Origin: SIG78 sp045587205 | Lineage (GTDB): Bacteria; Verrucomicrobiota; Lentisphaeria; Victivallales; Victivallaceae | NCBI GenBank assembly: GCA_045587205.1 | Contig: JAZNBV010000058.1 | Location: 1-23,387, forward strand | Direction of reading: 5' to 3' | DNA: 23,387 nucleotides | Shown: positions 16,071 through 23,214 of the stretch, one piece after another | Layout: each line of letters starts with the position of its first letter | Position numbering within the stretch: the stretch's first letter is position 1 | Notes under the pieces: model-generated | What the model saw: only the letters and a program-made list of their open reading frames with translations | The model's database searches: none | What the model was told of the DNA's origin: nothing | Position numbers and translations under genes: made by a program

Positions 16071-16099
16071 AATATATACCTTAACAGGTACTATTGCAA
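16071..16099 (-). promoter_or_regulatory. Putative promoter of the kinase-sigma-transporter operon
   Basis: On the minus strand TTGCAA (16094-16099) and TATATT (16071-16076) are 17 bp apart. The predicted start near 16064 gives a leader of about 55 bases containing the two hairpins. Confidence 0.55.
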
Positions 16100-16143
16100 A
16101 TATTTGGCAAAAATGTGAATAAGATTTGCATTTTTTTAAAAAG

Positions 16144-16172
16144 TTGGCATTTTATATTGCGTTTGCAATATG
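16144..16172 (+). promoter_or_regulatory. Palindrome and possible permease promoter
   Basis: ATATTGC (16154-16160) and GCAATAT (16165-16171) form a perfect 7-bp inverted repeat with a 4-base spacer, the shape of an operator. TTGGCA (16144-16149) is a candidate -35, with AATATG (16167-16172) 17 bp away. The -10 is not a good match, so the promoter call is weak while the palindrome is certain. Confidence 0.35.
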
Positions 16173-16206
16173 TAAATTTCTCCGGTAAACAGGAAAGTAA
16201 AAACCT

Positions 16207-17877
16207 ATGTGGATAAAATCTTACCGTATATTCTGCGGCATACTGCTGGCACTCTTTTTTGTTGTTTTTCTGCTGCTGCCGGTTGGAACAGTCATCGCCG
16301 GCGGCTGCTCTCCGGATGTGATCTGTGAAATATGGGAAAACCCGATTTACCGGAGCGGCATAATAAACTCATTTATGCTGGCACTGCTTACAACTTTTCT
16401 GGTTTTTCTGCTGGCTCTGCCGCTGGCGATCCTTTCCGACAGTTATGAATTCAAAGGCAAAGGTTTGTGGAACGCGCTCATACTTGCCCCGATGATACTG
16501 CCGCCATTTGTCGGGGCGCTCGGTTTTCAGCAGATTTTCGGCTATTACGGAGTGCTCAACACTATTCTGACCAATTCAGGGTTATCCAGAATCGATTTTC
16601 TCGGCGGGAACGGCAAATTTTTTGCCATAGCATTTATTGAGGCGCTGCATCTGTACCCCATACTCTATTTGAACCTTGCCGCCGCGCTTGCCAACTGTGA
16701 CCCCGCCCTGCAGGAAGCCGCCCGCAATCTGGGTGCCGGAAAACTCCAGCGTTTTTTCAAGGTAACTCTGCCGCTGATCCGGCCGGGCATCCTTGCCGGC
16801 GGCAGTCTGGTATTGATCTGGAGCTTTACAGAGTTGGGTACACCGCTGATGTTCGGTTTCACCCGCGTTACTCCCGTACAGGTCTTTGACGGTTTGAGTG
16901 AACTTGAAAGCAATCCTGTGCCCTACGCTCTGGTGCTGCTTATGATGATTGCGGCATCGCTGCTTTATCTGGCGGGGCGGCTTCTGGCAGGCGGCGGTGG
17001 CGGGACCGCAGCGGTCAAAGGTTCCAGCGGCAGCGTGGCAAAAGAACTGTCAGGAATAAAAAGTTACCTGCCCGGAATCGTTTTCGCAGTGGTCACCATA
17101 CTGGCAGTACTGCCGCATATAGCACTGCTTTTGATCGCTTTCAGCCGCGACTATTACGGTACTGTAATACCCGGCAGCTGGACTCTTATGAATTTTCAGA
17201 ACGCTTTGGGCGACAAGCTGGTGGTGCCGAGCATCTTCAACAGTTTGCGCTATTCGCTGGCGGCAACCCTGCTGGCAACAGTTGCCGGTACCCTGTGCGC
17301 GGTGCTGGTGGTGCGCTGGAAACCGCGCGGTGCCATATTCTTTGACCTTTTAAGTATGATGCCGCTGGCGATCCCCGGTATTGTTATGGCATTTGGCTTT
17401 CTGGGTATGACTGTTAAATTCAGTTGGGCGGGAGCAATCTTCGACCCGGTAAATTCGCCGCTGTGGCTGCTGGCAGGTGCTTACGCCATACGGCGTCTGC
17501 CCTATGTGATGCGTTCGGTATCTTCCGGTCTGGAACAGACACCGGTGGCGCTGGAAGAAGCGGCATTGAGCGTGGGAGCTTCCCGCCGGAAAGTATTTTC
17601 TTCAATTCTGGTACCGCTGCTGGCGGCAAACCTGCTGATCGGCGGATTGTTTGCATTCAGTTTTTCAATGCTGGAGGTATCTGACTCGCTGATCCTGGTG
17701 CAGAAAAGCGCCTTTTACCCCATTACCAAAGCAATTTTTGAATTGTCGCAGATCCTCGGTTCCGGCGCCAGTACCGCCAGTGCGTTCGGAGTCTGGACTA
17801 TGATCTTTATGGGTTCCACGTTGGCTGCCGCCAGTACCATACTGGGTAAAAAACTGGGGGCGCTCTTCCGTTTTTAA
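16207..17877 (+). CDS. ABC transporter permease, two fused membrane domains
   Basis: The 556-residue membrane protein has about twelve hydrophobic segments arranged as two MetI-type halves, as in FbpB/AfuB permeases. Each half has an EAA loop that contacts the ATPase: EAARNLGAG near residue 170 and EEAALSVGAS near residue 450. A glycine/serine-rich linker (near residues 255-275) joins the halves. AGGAAAG lies upstream of the ATG at 16207. It is divergent from the kinase operon, which holds the matching ATPase and binding protein, and no other transporter parts are near it. The stop codon overlaps the end of the convergent regulator gene by four bases, leaving no room for a terminator. Confidence 0.93.
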   Translation: MWIKSYRIFCGILLALFFVVFLLLPVGTVIAGGCSPDVICEIWENPIYRSGIINSFMLALLTTFLVFLLALPLAILSDSYEFKGKGLWNALILAPMILPPFVGALGFQQIFGYYGVLNTILTNSGLSRIDFLGGNGKFFAIAFIEALHLYPILYLNLAAALANCDPALQEAARNLGAGKLQRFFKVTLPLIRPGILAGGSLVLIWSFTELGTPLMFGFTRVTPVQVFDGLSELESNPVPYALVLLMMIAASLLYLAGRLLAGGGGGTAAVKGSSGSVAKELSGIKSYLPGIVFAVVTILAVLPHIALLLIAFSRDYYGTVIPGSWTLMNFQNALGDKLVVPSIFNSLRYSLAATLLATVAGTLCAVLVVRWKPRGAIFFDLLSMMPLAIPGIVMAFGFLGMTVKFSWAGAIFDPVNSPLWLLAGAYAIRRLPYVMRSVSSGLEQTPVALEEAALSVGASRRKVFSSILVPLLAANLLIGGLFAFSFSMLEVSDSLILVQKSAFYPITKAIFELSQILGSGASTASAFGVWTMIFMGSTLAAASTILGKKLGALFRF

Positions 17878-18944
17878 CGGTTTTCCACATTCAGGTGCGG
17901 AACCGTTTCGCCGGTAACAATGCGTAAAACAGTATTTTCTTTTACACATTCTCCGTCAACGGTCTTCAGCATTATCTGCCAGGCGCGTTCGCCGATTTCC
18001 CGCGGATTATTTGTTACCGTGGTCGGGCGCGGACTCAATTCGCCGGTAGTATCATCGCAGCTCATAACGGCAAGTTCTCTGCCGATGATTATGCCATTGT
18101 TGCGGCAGAACCGGTAAAGATTCTGCAAAGTTCCGCCGCCGGGTACGATCACTGCCTCGCACTGGCGCGGCGATTTCATAAGTCTGTACATACAGTTATT
18201 GAAATGTTCCCAGTTGTAACCGCAGTAAAAAACCCATTCAGGTTCAATCTTTAAACCGTTTTCCGCCATTATCCGGTAATACTCAAGCAAACGGTGCGAC
18301 TGCACCGGACTCTGAATAAAATCCGGTTCAGCGTTATGTATAAAAGCAATTTTACGGTAGTTGCATTTGAAAAGATAATCCAGCTGTATGGCAGTCATTT
18401 CCGCTGAATCGCGCAATTCACTGCCCGCACTTTCCGTATGCCGCGGCAGCAGAGATACCGTGTACGGCACAAATCTGCGGATCAGTTCCAACTCCCGCAG
18501 CTCCCGCGATCCGGATACAAAAGCCTGCTTGAAACGGCGTATTTTCAATAAATCAGCCAGTTTTTCCGGAGCAATCGAACTGGCATTGATAACCTCAAGT
18601 TCAGTTCCTTTCTCCCGGGCATATTCGCGCAAAGTGCAGTAAATACCGCCGTAAAAATCCGTTTCCAGCGTACTCAAAGGCAATATGCCAAAGTAAATAA
18701 ACGCTATTGCCGGAGACTCTTCAACTGCCATACGGTAACAGCCGCTGCGGGGGCGTATTTCAATGATGCCGTCATTGGCGAACTCCTGCAGCAAATGCTC
18801 TATCCGCAGCCGTCCGCAGCCGGATTCAAGCATCAAACTGCGTAATCCCGGCAGTTTGCCGCCAGGCAGAACTGAATTGATTTTTTCAATAAGCAATTCG
18901 CGCAAAAATGCGTTACCGGGGGAGCGATCTGATTTTTTCTTCAT
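17874..18944 (-). CDS. GntR-type DNA-binding/LacI-type sensor regulator
   Basis: The 356-residue protein has an N-terminal GntR-like winged helix-turn-helix (about residues 10-72) and a C-terminal periplasmic-binding-protein-like sensor domain (about 77-350), the AraR-type arrangement used for sugar-responsive repressors. Segments such as YRKIAFIHNAEP, EAVIVPGGGTLQNLYRF and LAVMSCDDTTGELSPRPTTV fit the LacI sensor fold. The start at 18944 has GAGG eight bases upstream; an upstream in-frame ATG at 18998 has no ribosome site and overlaps the promoter. It is divergent from the tandem GH130 genes and most likely controls them, and an inverted repeat over its own -35 suggests autoregulation. The inducer is unknown. 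Confidence 0.88.
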   Translation of the reverse strand: MKKKSDRSPGNAFLRELLIEKINSVLPGGKLPGLRSLMLESGCGRLRIEHLLQEFANDGIIEIRPRSGCYRMAVEESPAIAFIYFGILPLSTLETDFYGGIYCTLREYAREKGTELEVINASSIAPEKLADLLKIRRFKQAFVSGSRELRELELIRRFVPYTVSLLPRHTESAGSELRDSAEMTAIQLDYLFKCNYRKIAFIHNAEPDFIQSPVQSHRLLEYYRIMAENGLKIEPEWVFYCGYNWEHFNNCMYRLMKSPRQCEAVIVPGGGTLQNLYRFCRNNGIIIGRELAVMSCDDTTGELSPRPTTVTNNPREIGERAWQIMLKTVDGECVKENTVLRIVTGETVPHLNVENR

Positions 18945-18969
18945 CGGCAAAACCTCTGTTATGCGGACT

Positions 18970-18998
18970 ATTATACATCGATAAAGGATAAAAATCAA
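18970..18998 (-). promoter_or_regulatory. Putative promoter of the regulator gene
   Basis: On the minus strand TTGATT (18993-18998) and a perfect TATAAT (18970-18975) are 17 bp apart, about 25 bp before the start codon. A second hexamer, TTGACA (19000-19005), is too far from this -10. Confidence 0.55.
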
Positions 18999-19044
18999 CT
19001 GTCAAGATGATTTTTTTCGCAAAACTGTGTTAAAAAACTGTGTT
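18990..19044. promoter_or_regulatory. Operator-like inverted and direct repeats
   Basis: AAAAATCA (18990-18997) and TGATTTTT (19008-19015) form an inverted repeat overlapping the regulator -35. Next to it AAAACTGTGTT occurs twice (19021-19031 and 19034-19044), 13 bp apart start to start. Both are plausible binding sites for the divergent regulator. Confidence 0.4.
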
Positions 19045-19092
19045 GATATTATTATTTTACACTGTGCATACCTTTTTTCCCTGTCGGAAGAT

Positions 19093-19122
19093 TTGCAAAA
19101 ACTGCGGCGGCACTTTTATATT
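19093..19122 (+). promoter_or_regulatory. Putative promoter of the GH130 pair
   Basis: TTGCAA (19093-19098) and TATATT (19117-19122) are 18 bp apart, about 40 bp before the GH130 start. The hexamers are the same as in the kinase operon promoter. Confidence 0.5.
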
Positions 19123-19161
19123 AACTGCAGCAAATCCGACATACCCGGAAAGGAAATTTAT

Positions 19162-20244
19162 ATGATCAATCCATTCAAAAACAAACCGTTTCCCGGCGAA
19201 CTGCATTCCAGCAAGATCATCCGCCGTTACGAAAACAACCCCATCCTGACTGCCGACGATGTCCCGTATAAAGCTGATCTGGTATTCAATGCCGGTGTGG
19301 CGCGCTACCGCGGAAAATATTATATCTCTCCCCGGGTGGATGTGATCAACAAAAACTATAAACCGGGCGATGCATCACGACTGGAGTATATCGGTACAGG
19401 TTTCGGCTGGAGCGATGACGGCATCAACTTTACAATGTCGCCTGAAATGGTGCGTGTGCATTATTTTGACGAAATCCTCCCCTGGGTATGCGATGCCCGG
19501 CTGACCGTCCTGGAAGATGATCTTTACTTGAGTTTCTGCTTTGAAAATATGCACGCCGAGCGCCCGGGTATTGCTAAATGGCGCGGTGAAGGCGTGGATT
19601 TTGATGTGGTGACTCTGGGAGTACCCGATCAGCGCAATATGATCCTCTGCCCTGAAAAAATCAATGGATTATATATGCGTCTGGAACGGCCCTGTGTACT
19701 CTACAATGAACCTTATAACATCTGGTACAGCCGCTCACCGGATCTGCGTTACTGGGGAGATTCGGAACTGCTGCTGGGGATCGAAGATGTGCCTTATGCA
19801 ACAGTCAAAGTTGGCGGCGGTGCGCCGTGGATACGCACTTCAGCGGGCTGGCTGATGATTTTCCACGCCGTGGCTGATGACAAAGAGCACCCGGTAACTA
19901 TGGCCGACGGCCGCGTCTGGGACAGACACTATTATGCCGGAGCGGCGCTTTTTGATCTGGACGAACCGTCAAAACTCATTGCCATAACCAAACAGCCGCT
20001 GCTGGTGGCAGAAGCGCCTTACGAAACCGGTTTTGCTGATCTCTGGGTGGAAAATACGGTGTTCCCCTGCGGAGCCGTAGTGGAAGATGACAACGAAACG
20101 CTGCGCATTTATTATGGAGCCGGAGATTACTCTACCAATCTGGCATTCACCACGATCTCTGAAGTTTTAAGCGAAATGACTCCCTGCGAACGCGTGGCAA
20201 AACGCGCCACAGTACCGTTCCGGATCCAAGACTGGAAAAAATAA
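19162..20244 (+). CDS. GH130 family mannoside-active enzyme, copy 1
   Basis: The 360-residue protein is a five-bladed beta-propeller of glycoside hydrolase family 130, whose members cleave beta-mannosides by phosphorolysis or hydrolysis. Visible signatures are NPIL at 26-30, VFNAGVAR, the CDARLT segment with candidate catalytic acid D111, and PEKINGLYMRLERP at 164-177. In phosphorylases the last motif reads HRP and its His binds phosphate; here E175 replaces it. No signal peptide is present, so it acts in the cytoplasm. GAAAGGA precedes the ATG at 19162; an upstream TTG-initiated extension crosses the promoter region and is not real. Copy 2 follows after 27 bp. The specific linkage is unknown. 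Confidence 0.92.
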   Translation: MINPFKNKPFPGELHSSKIIRRYENNPILTADDVPYKADLVFNAGVARYRGKYYISPRVDVINKNYKPGDASRLEYIGTGFGWSDDGINFTMSPEMVRVHYFDEILPWVCDARLTVLEDDLYLSFCFENMHAERPGIAKWRGEGVDFDVVTLGVPDQRNMILCPEKINGLYMRLERPCVLYNEPYNIWYSRSPDLRYWGDSELLLGIEDVPYATVKVGGGAPWIRTSAGWLMIFHAVADDKEHPVTMADGRVWDRHYYAGAALFDLDEPSKLIAITKQPLLVAEAPYETGFADLWVENTVFPCGAVVEDDNETLRIYYGAGDYSTNLAFTTISEVLSEMTPCERVAKRATVPFRIQDWKK

Positions 20245-20271
20245 AAACTCATTAAAAGAAAGATACCAGTT

Positions 20272-21357
20272 ATGTATAACCCATTCAAACAAAAAAAGTT
20301 TCCCGGCGAACTGCACAGCAACCCCATAATGCGCCGTTATGAAAAAAACCCGATCCTCACCGCCGGAGATGTACCTTATCCGGCGGATCTGGTGTTCAAT
20401 GCCGGCGTGGCGCGGTTCAACGGCAAATATTACATATCCCCCCGCGTGGATGTAACTGAAAAAAACCGCAAACCCGGCGAAACCAAAATGAAATTTGCTT
20501 CCATCGGTACCGGGTTCGGCTGGAGCGATGACGGGATCAACTTTACAATGCACGATGAACTTATCCGTGTGCATTACAAAGGCGGTATCCTGCCGTGGGT
20601 ATGCGATGCCCGGCTGACGGTGCTGGAAGGCGAACTCTATTTGAGTTTCTGCTTTGAAAATCAGCATTCCGAACGCCCCGGCATTGCCAGGTGGCGCGGC
20701 GAAGGCGTGGATTTTGATGCTGTGACCATTGGAGTTCCGCAACAGCGCAATATGATCCTCTGTCCTGAAAAAGTCAATGGATTGTATATGCGTTTTGAGC
20801 GCCCCAGCAATCAATGGGGCGATCCTTTCCACATCTGGTACAGTATGTCGCCTGATTTGCGTTACTGGGGAGATTCTGAACTGCTGCTGGGCTGCGAAGA
20901 TGTACCGTTTGCCACGCACAAGATCGGCGGCGGCGCACCGTGGATCAAAACCGGACGCGGCTGGCTGATGATTTTCCACGCCGTGGCTGATGACCCAGAG
21001 CACCCGGTAACACTCTCTGACGGACGCACCTGGAACCGGCACTATTATGCCGGAGCGGCGCTTTTTGATCTGGAAGACCCCACCAGACTTATTGCCATAA
21101 CCAAACAGCCGCTGCTGGTGGCGGAAGCGCCTTATGAAACAGGTTTTGAAGATATCTGGGTTGAATCCACAATCTTCCCCTGCGGAGCTGTGTTGGAAGA
21201 TGACAACGAAACCTTGCGTATCTACTACGGCGCCGGCGATTACTCCACCAACCTTGCGTTCACCACTCTGACCGAACTCTGGAGTGCCCTGACACCCTGC
21301 GAACGGTTGGCGCAGTACGCCAACATACCTTTCCGGATTCAGGACTGGAAAAAATAA
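20272..21357 (+). CDS. GH130 family mannoside-active enzyme, copy 2
   Basis: This 361-residue protein is a close paralogue of the preceding one, roughly three quarters identical by eye over its whole length, with one inserted residue near position 75. The same catalytic segment CDARLT (D112) is present, and the phosphate-site position again reads ERP, with E176. Differences cluster in residues 60-78, 94-106 and 178-186 (near the active-site loops), which may change substrate preference. The ribosome site is weak (AAAGAAAGA), so translation may depend partly on the first copy. An intrinsic terminator follows. It is a tandem duplication, old enough for clear divergence. Confidence 0.92.
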   Translation: MYNPFKQKKFPGELHSNPIMRRYEKNPILTAGDVPYPADLVFNAGVARFNGKYYISPRVDVTEKNRKPGETKMKFASIGTGFGWSDDGINFTMHDELIRVHYKGGILPWVCDARLTVLEGELYLSFCFENQHSERPGIARWRGEGVDFDAVTIGVPQQRNMILCPEKVNGLYMRFERPSNQWGDPFHIWYSMSPDLRYWGDSELLLGCEDVPFATHKIGGGAPWIKTGRGWLMIFHAVADDPEHPVTLSDGRTWNRHYYAGAALFDLEDPTRLIAITKQPLLVAEAPYETGFEDIWVESTIFPCGAVLEDDNETLRIYYGAGDYSTNLAFTTLTELWSALTPCERLAQYANIPFRIQDWKK

Positions 21358-21382
21358 ATCTGCAACATAAAACATTGTACTG

Positions 21383-21410
21383 TTGAAAAAATTGCGATTG
21401 GCTGTATATT
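21383..21410 (+). promoter_or_regulatory. Putative promoter of transporter-PHP pair
   Basis: TTGAAA (21383-21388) and TATATT (21405-21410) are 16 bp apart. The -10 lies exactly in the loop of the terminator hairpin that follows the GH130 genes. Confidence 0.45.
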
Positions 21411-21437
21411 ATCTGCAGTCAATTGCAATTTTTTTTT
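21390..21437 (+). terminator. Intrinsic terminator after the GH130 pair
   Basis: Bases 21390-21404 pair with 21416-21430 over 15 positions, two of them G-U, with an 11-base loop, and seven more T residues follow (21431-21437). It separates the GH130 genes from the transporter gene. Confidence 0.65.
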
Positions 21438-21452
21438 ACAGGGATGATTTTT

Positions 21453-22310
21453 ATGGCTGTTTTCTGGGCTTTTGCGTGTATGTTTTTTTCGGCGTGCAAC
21501 GATTTATTATTCAAATTCTTTGCCGGCAGAAAACGCGGCAGCGGATTTTTTGTTTCGCTGGTCGGGGTGGTGTGGCTGATCGTATCACTGATTTTTGCCT
21601 CCACGGTAAGGACTCCGGAAAACTGGCAGGCTACGATCATCTGGGGATGTATTTCCGGATTTTTTTCGTTGAGCGCCAACATTCTTATGCTGGAAGCTAT
21701 GCGCTCGCTGGATGCCGGAGTATGCTCGACCATTTACCGTCTGAATCTGGTGCCGGTGACTATCGGAGCGGCGCTTTTTCTCAATGAAAACATCACCCCG
21801 GTGCAGTATGCCGGGATCGGTGCCGCCTGTCTGGCAGTGTGTGCGTTTATTCCGCGCGGACAGGGAAAAATTTCCGGCAAGCTCTACTGGGCGCTGGCAA
21901 TTATGGTCATAGCCTCCATAATCCGGGCGGCGATGGGATTGAGTTACCGGTACGGTTTTACTCACGGAGCCAGCGAAAAATATGTGGTGGTCATCAACAG
22001 TCTTTTCTGGATAGCCGGTGGTGTGATCTATGCTCTGACGCGCGAAATCAAACTCCTGCCTTTGAGCAGAAACGACGTAAAAAATCTCTTTATGCTTGGC
22101 GGCTTGTCCGGAGCACTGGTTGCGGGTATAGTCATAACTATGGCGCTATCGCTCAAACTCGGCAGTGCCTCGGTGGTGCTGCCGATTGCCCAGATGAGTT
22201 TTCTGCTGACAGGAGCTATGGGGATCTGGCTGCTGCAAGAAAAACTTACCAAAGCTAAAATTGCTGCTTTTGTATGCGGCGTGGCGGCAATATTGTTGCT
22301 GAGTCTGTAA
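21453..22310 (+). CDS. DMT superfamily (EamA-type) transporter
   Basis: The 285-residue membrane protein has about ten hydrophobic segments in two five-helix halves, the EamA drug/metabolite transporter layout. Its first half contains NILMLEAMRSLDAGVCSTIYRL-like family sequence and the second ends with the ALSLKLGSASVVLPIAQMSF region, both typical of the fold. These proteins move small metabolites across the inner membrane; the substrate cannot be read from sequence. I chose the ATG at 21453 because CAGGG lies nine bases upstream; an ATG at 21444 abuts that ribosome site and an upstream TTG lies in the terminator. The PHP gene follows after 16 bp, so the two are co-transcribed. Confidence 0.87.
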   Translation: MAVFWAFACMFFSACNDLLFKFFAGRKRGSGFFVSLVGVVWLIVSLIFASTVRTPENWQATIIWGCISGFFSLSANILMLEAMRSLDAGVCSTIYRLNLVPVTIGAALFLNENITPVQYAGIGAACLAVCAFIPRGQGKISGKLYWALAIMVIASIIRAAMGLSYRYGFTHGASEKYVVVINSLFWIAGGVIYALTREIKLLPLSRNDVKNLFMLGGLSGALVAGIVITMALSLKLGSASVVLPIAQMSFLLTGAMGIWLLQEKLTKAKIAAFVCGVAAILLLSL

Positions 22311-22326
22311 AAAGCTGGAGGTTTGT

Positions 22327-23214
22327 ATGTTTTTTCAAGGTAAGGATCTGCCGGTATTCAAAGCGGCACTGCACAATCACTCTACTGTATCCGACGGACA
22401 GTTCAAGCCGGAAGAGATCATCCGTATATACGCAGAGAAAAAATTTGATATTTTCGCATTCAGCGATCACCGCAAAACCAATGATATAAGCCAATATGAT
22501 TCCGGCGGTATGACTCTCATTTCCGGCATTGAACTGCATCCGGCAGGACCTCACGGTACCACCTGGCATTTGCTGGCACTGAATGTACCGGTGGATTTTC
22601 CCGGTGAATTCTCCACCGCACAGGAAGCGGTCGATGCAGTGAACAACGCCGGTGGTATAATCTTCTGCGCCCATCCGGAGTGGTGCGGCATAACCGCTGA
22701 AGATATTGCCGCAATTGACGGTTTTGCCGGACTCGAAGTTTACAACACCAGCTGCCGCTACAACGCCAAAGAGAGCAGCGAAAGTGTGTGGAACGAACTT
22801 ACAGACCGCGGCATAATCTATCCAGCGCTGGCGGTGGACGACACCCACAGTTCGGCTGAATTTTTCGGCGGCTGGACAATGATCGCAGCCGAAGACAAAT
22901 CACCGGAATCAATTATGCGCGCCATCGCTCAAGGCAGTTTTTATGCCACGCAAGGCCCTGAATTCACCCGTTTGAATTATGAAAACGGTATTTTTGAAGC
23001 AGAATTTTCTGAAGTTGAAGAAGTCGTCCTTGTCGGCATAAGATCATTGGGCGACTGCATAGCATCGCCGAACTATCCGGAATACGGCAACACTCCGTTG
23101 AAAACCGGATTCAAACTTGATATAGCCAACCACCGCTACCTCAAAAATGCTCCGTTCCGCTGCCGTATCCGCGATTCACGCGGCCGTTACGCCTGGACAC
23201 CGATCTTCCGGTAA
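22327..23214 (+). CDS. PHP domain metal-dependent hydrolase
   Basis: The 295-residue protein has a PHP (polymerase and histidinol phosphatase) domain, a trinuclear metal phosphoesterase fold. Metal-ligand candidates run in the expected order: H16 and H18 (LHNHSTVSDG), D23, D47-H48 (FSDH), E69 (GIELH), H116 (AHPEW) and D172/H174 (VDDTH). About 80 C-terminal residues form a beta-rich region ending in YAWTPIF, as in many stand-alone PHP proteins next to sugar genes. GGAGG lies upstream of the ATG. It probably removes a phosphate or cleaves a phosphodiester; no substrate can be named. It shares an operon with the DMT transporter and lies next to the GH130 pair. Confidence 0.9.
   Translation: MFFQGKDLPVFKAALHNHSTVSDGQFKPEEIIRIYAEKKFDIFAFSDHRKTNDISQYDSGGMTLISGIELHPAGPHGTTWHLLALNVPVDFPGEFSTAQEAVDAVNNAGGIIFCAHPEWCGITAEDIAAIDGFAGLEVYNTSCRYNAKESSESVWNELTDRGIIYPALAVDDTHSSAEFFGGWTMIAAEDKSPESIMRAIAQGSFYATQGPEFTRLNYENGIFEAEFSEVEEVVLVGIRSLGDCIASPNYPEYGNTPLKTGFKLDIANHRYLKNAPFRCRIRDSRGRYAWTPIFR

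Noticed and set aside
19027..19161. N-terminal extension of GH130 copy 1
   Set aside because: It starts with TTG without a ribosome site, crosses the promoter, and is absent from the paralogous copy.
20167..21375. Minus-strand open frame of 402 codons across the GH130 genes
   Set aside because: It is antisense to a complete GH130 gene and shows no motif; it exists because of codon bias in the true frame.
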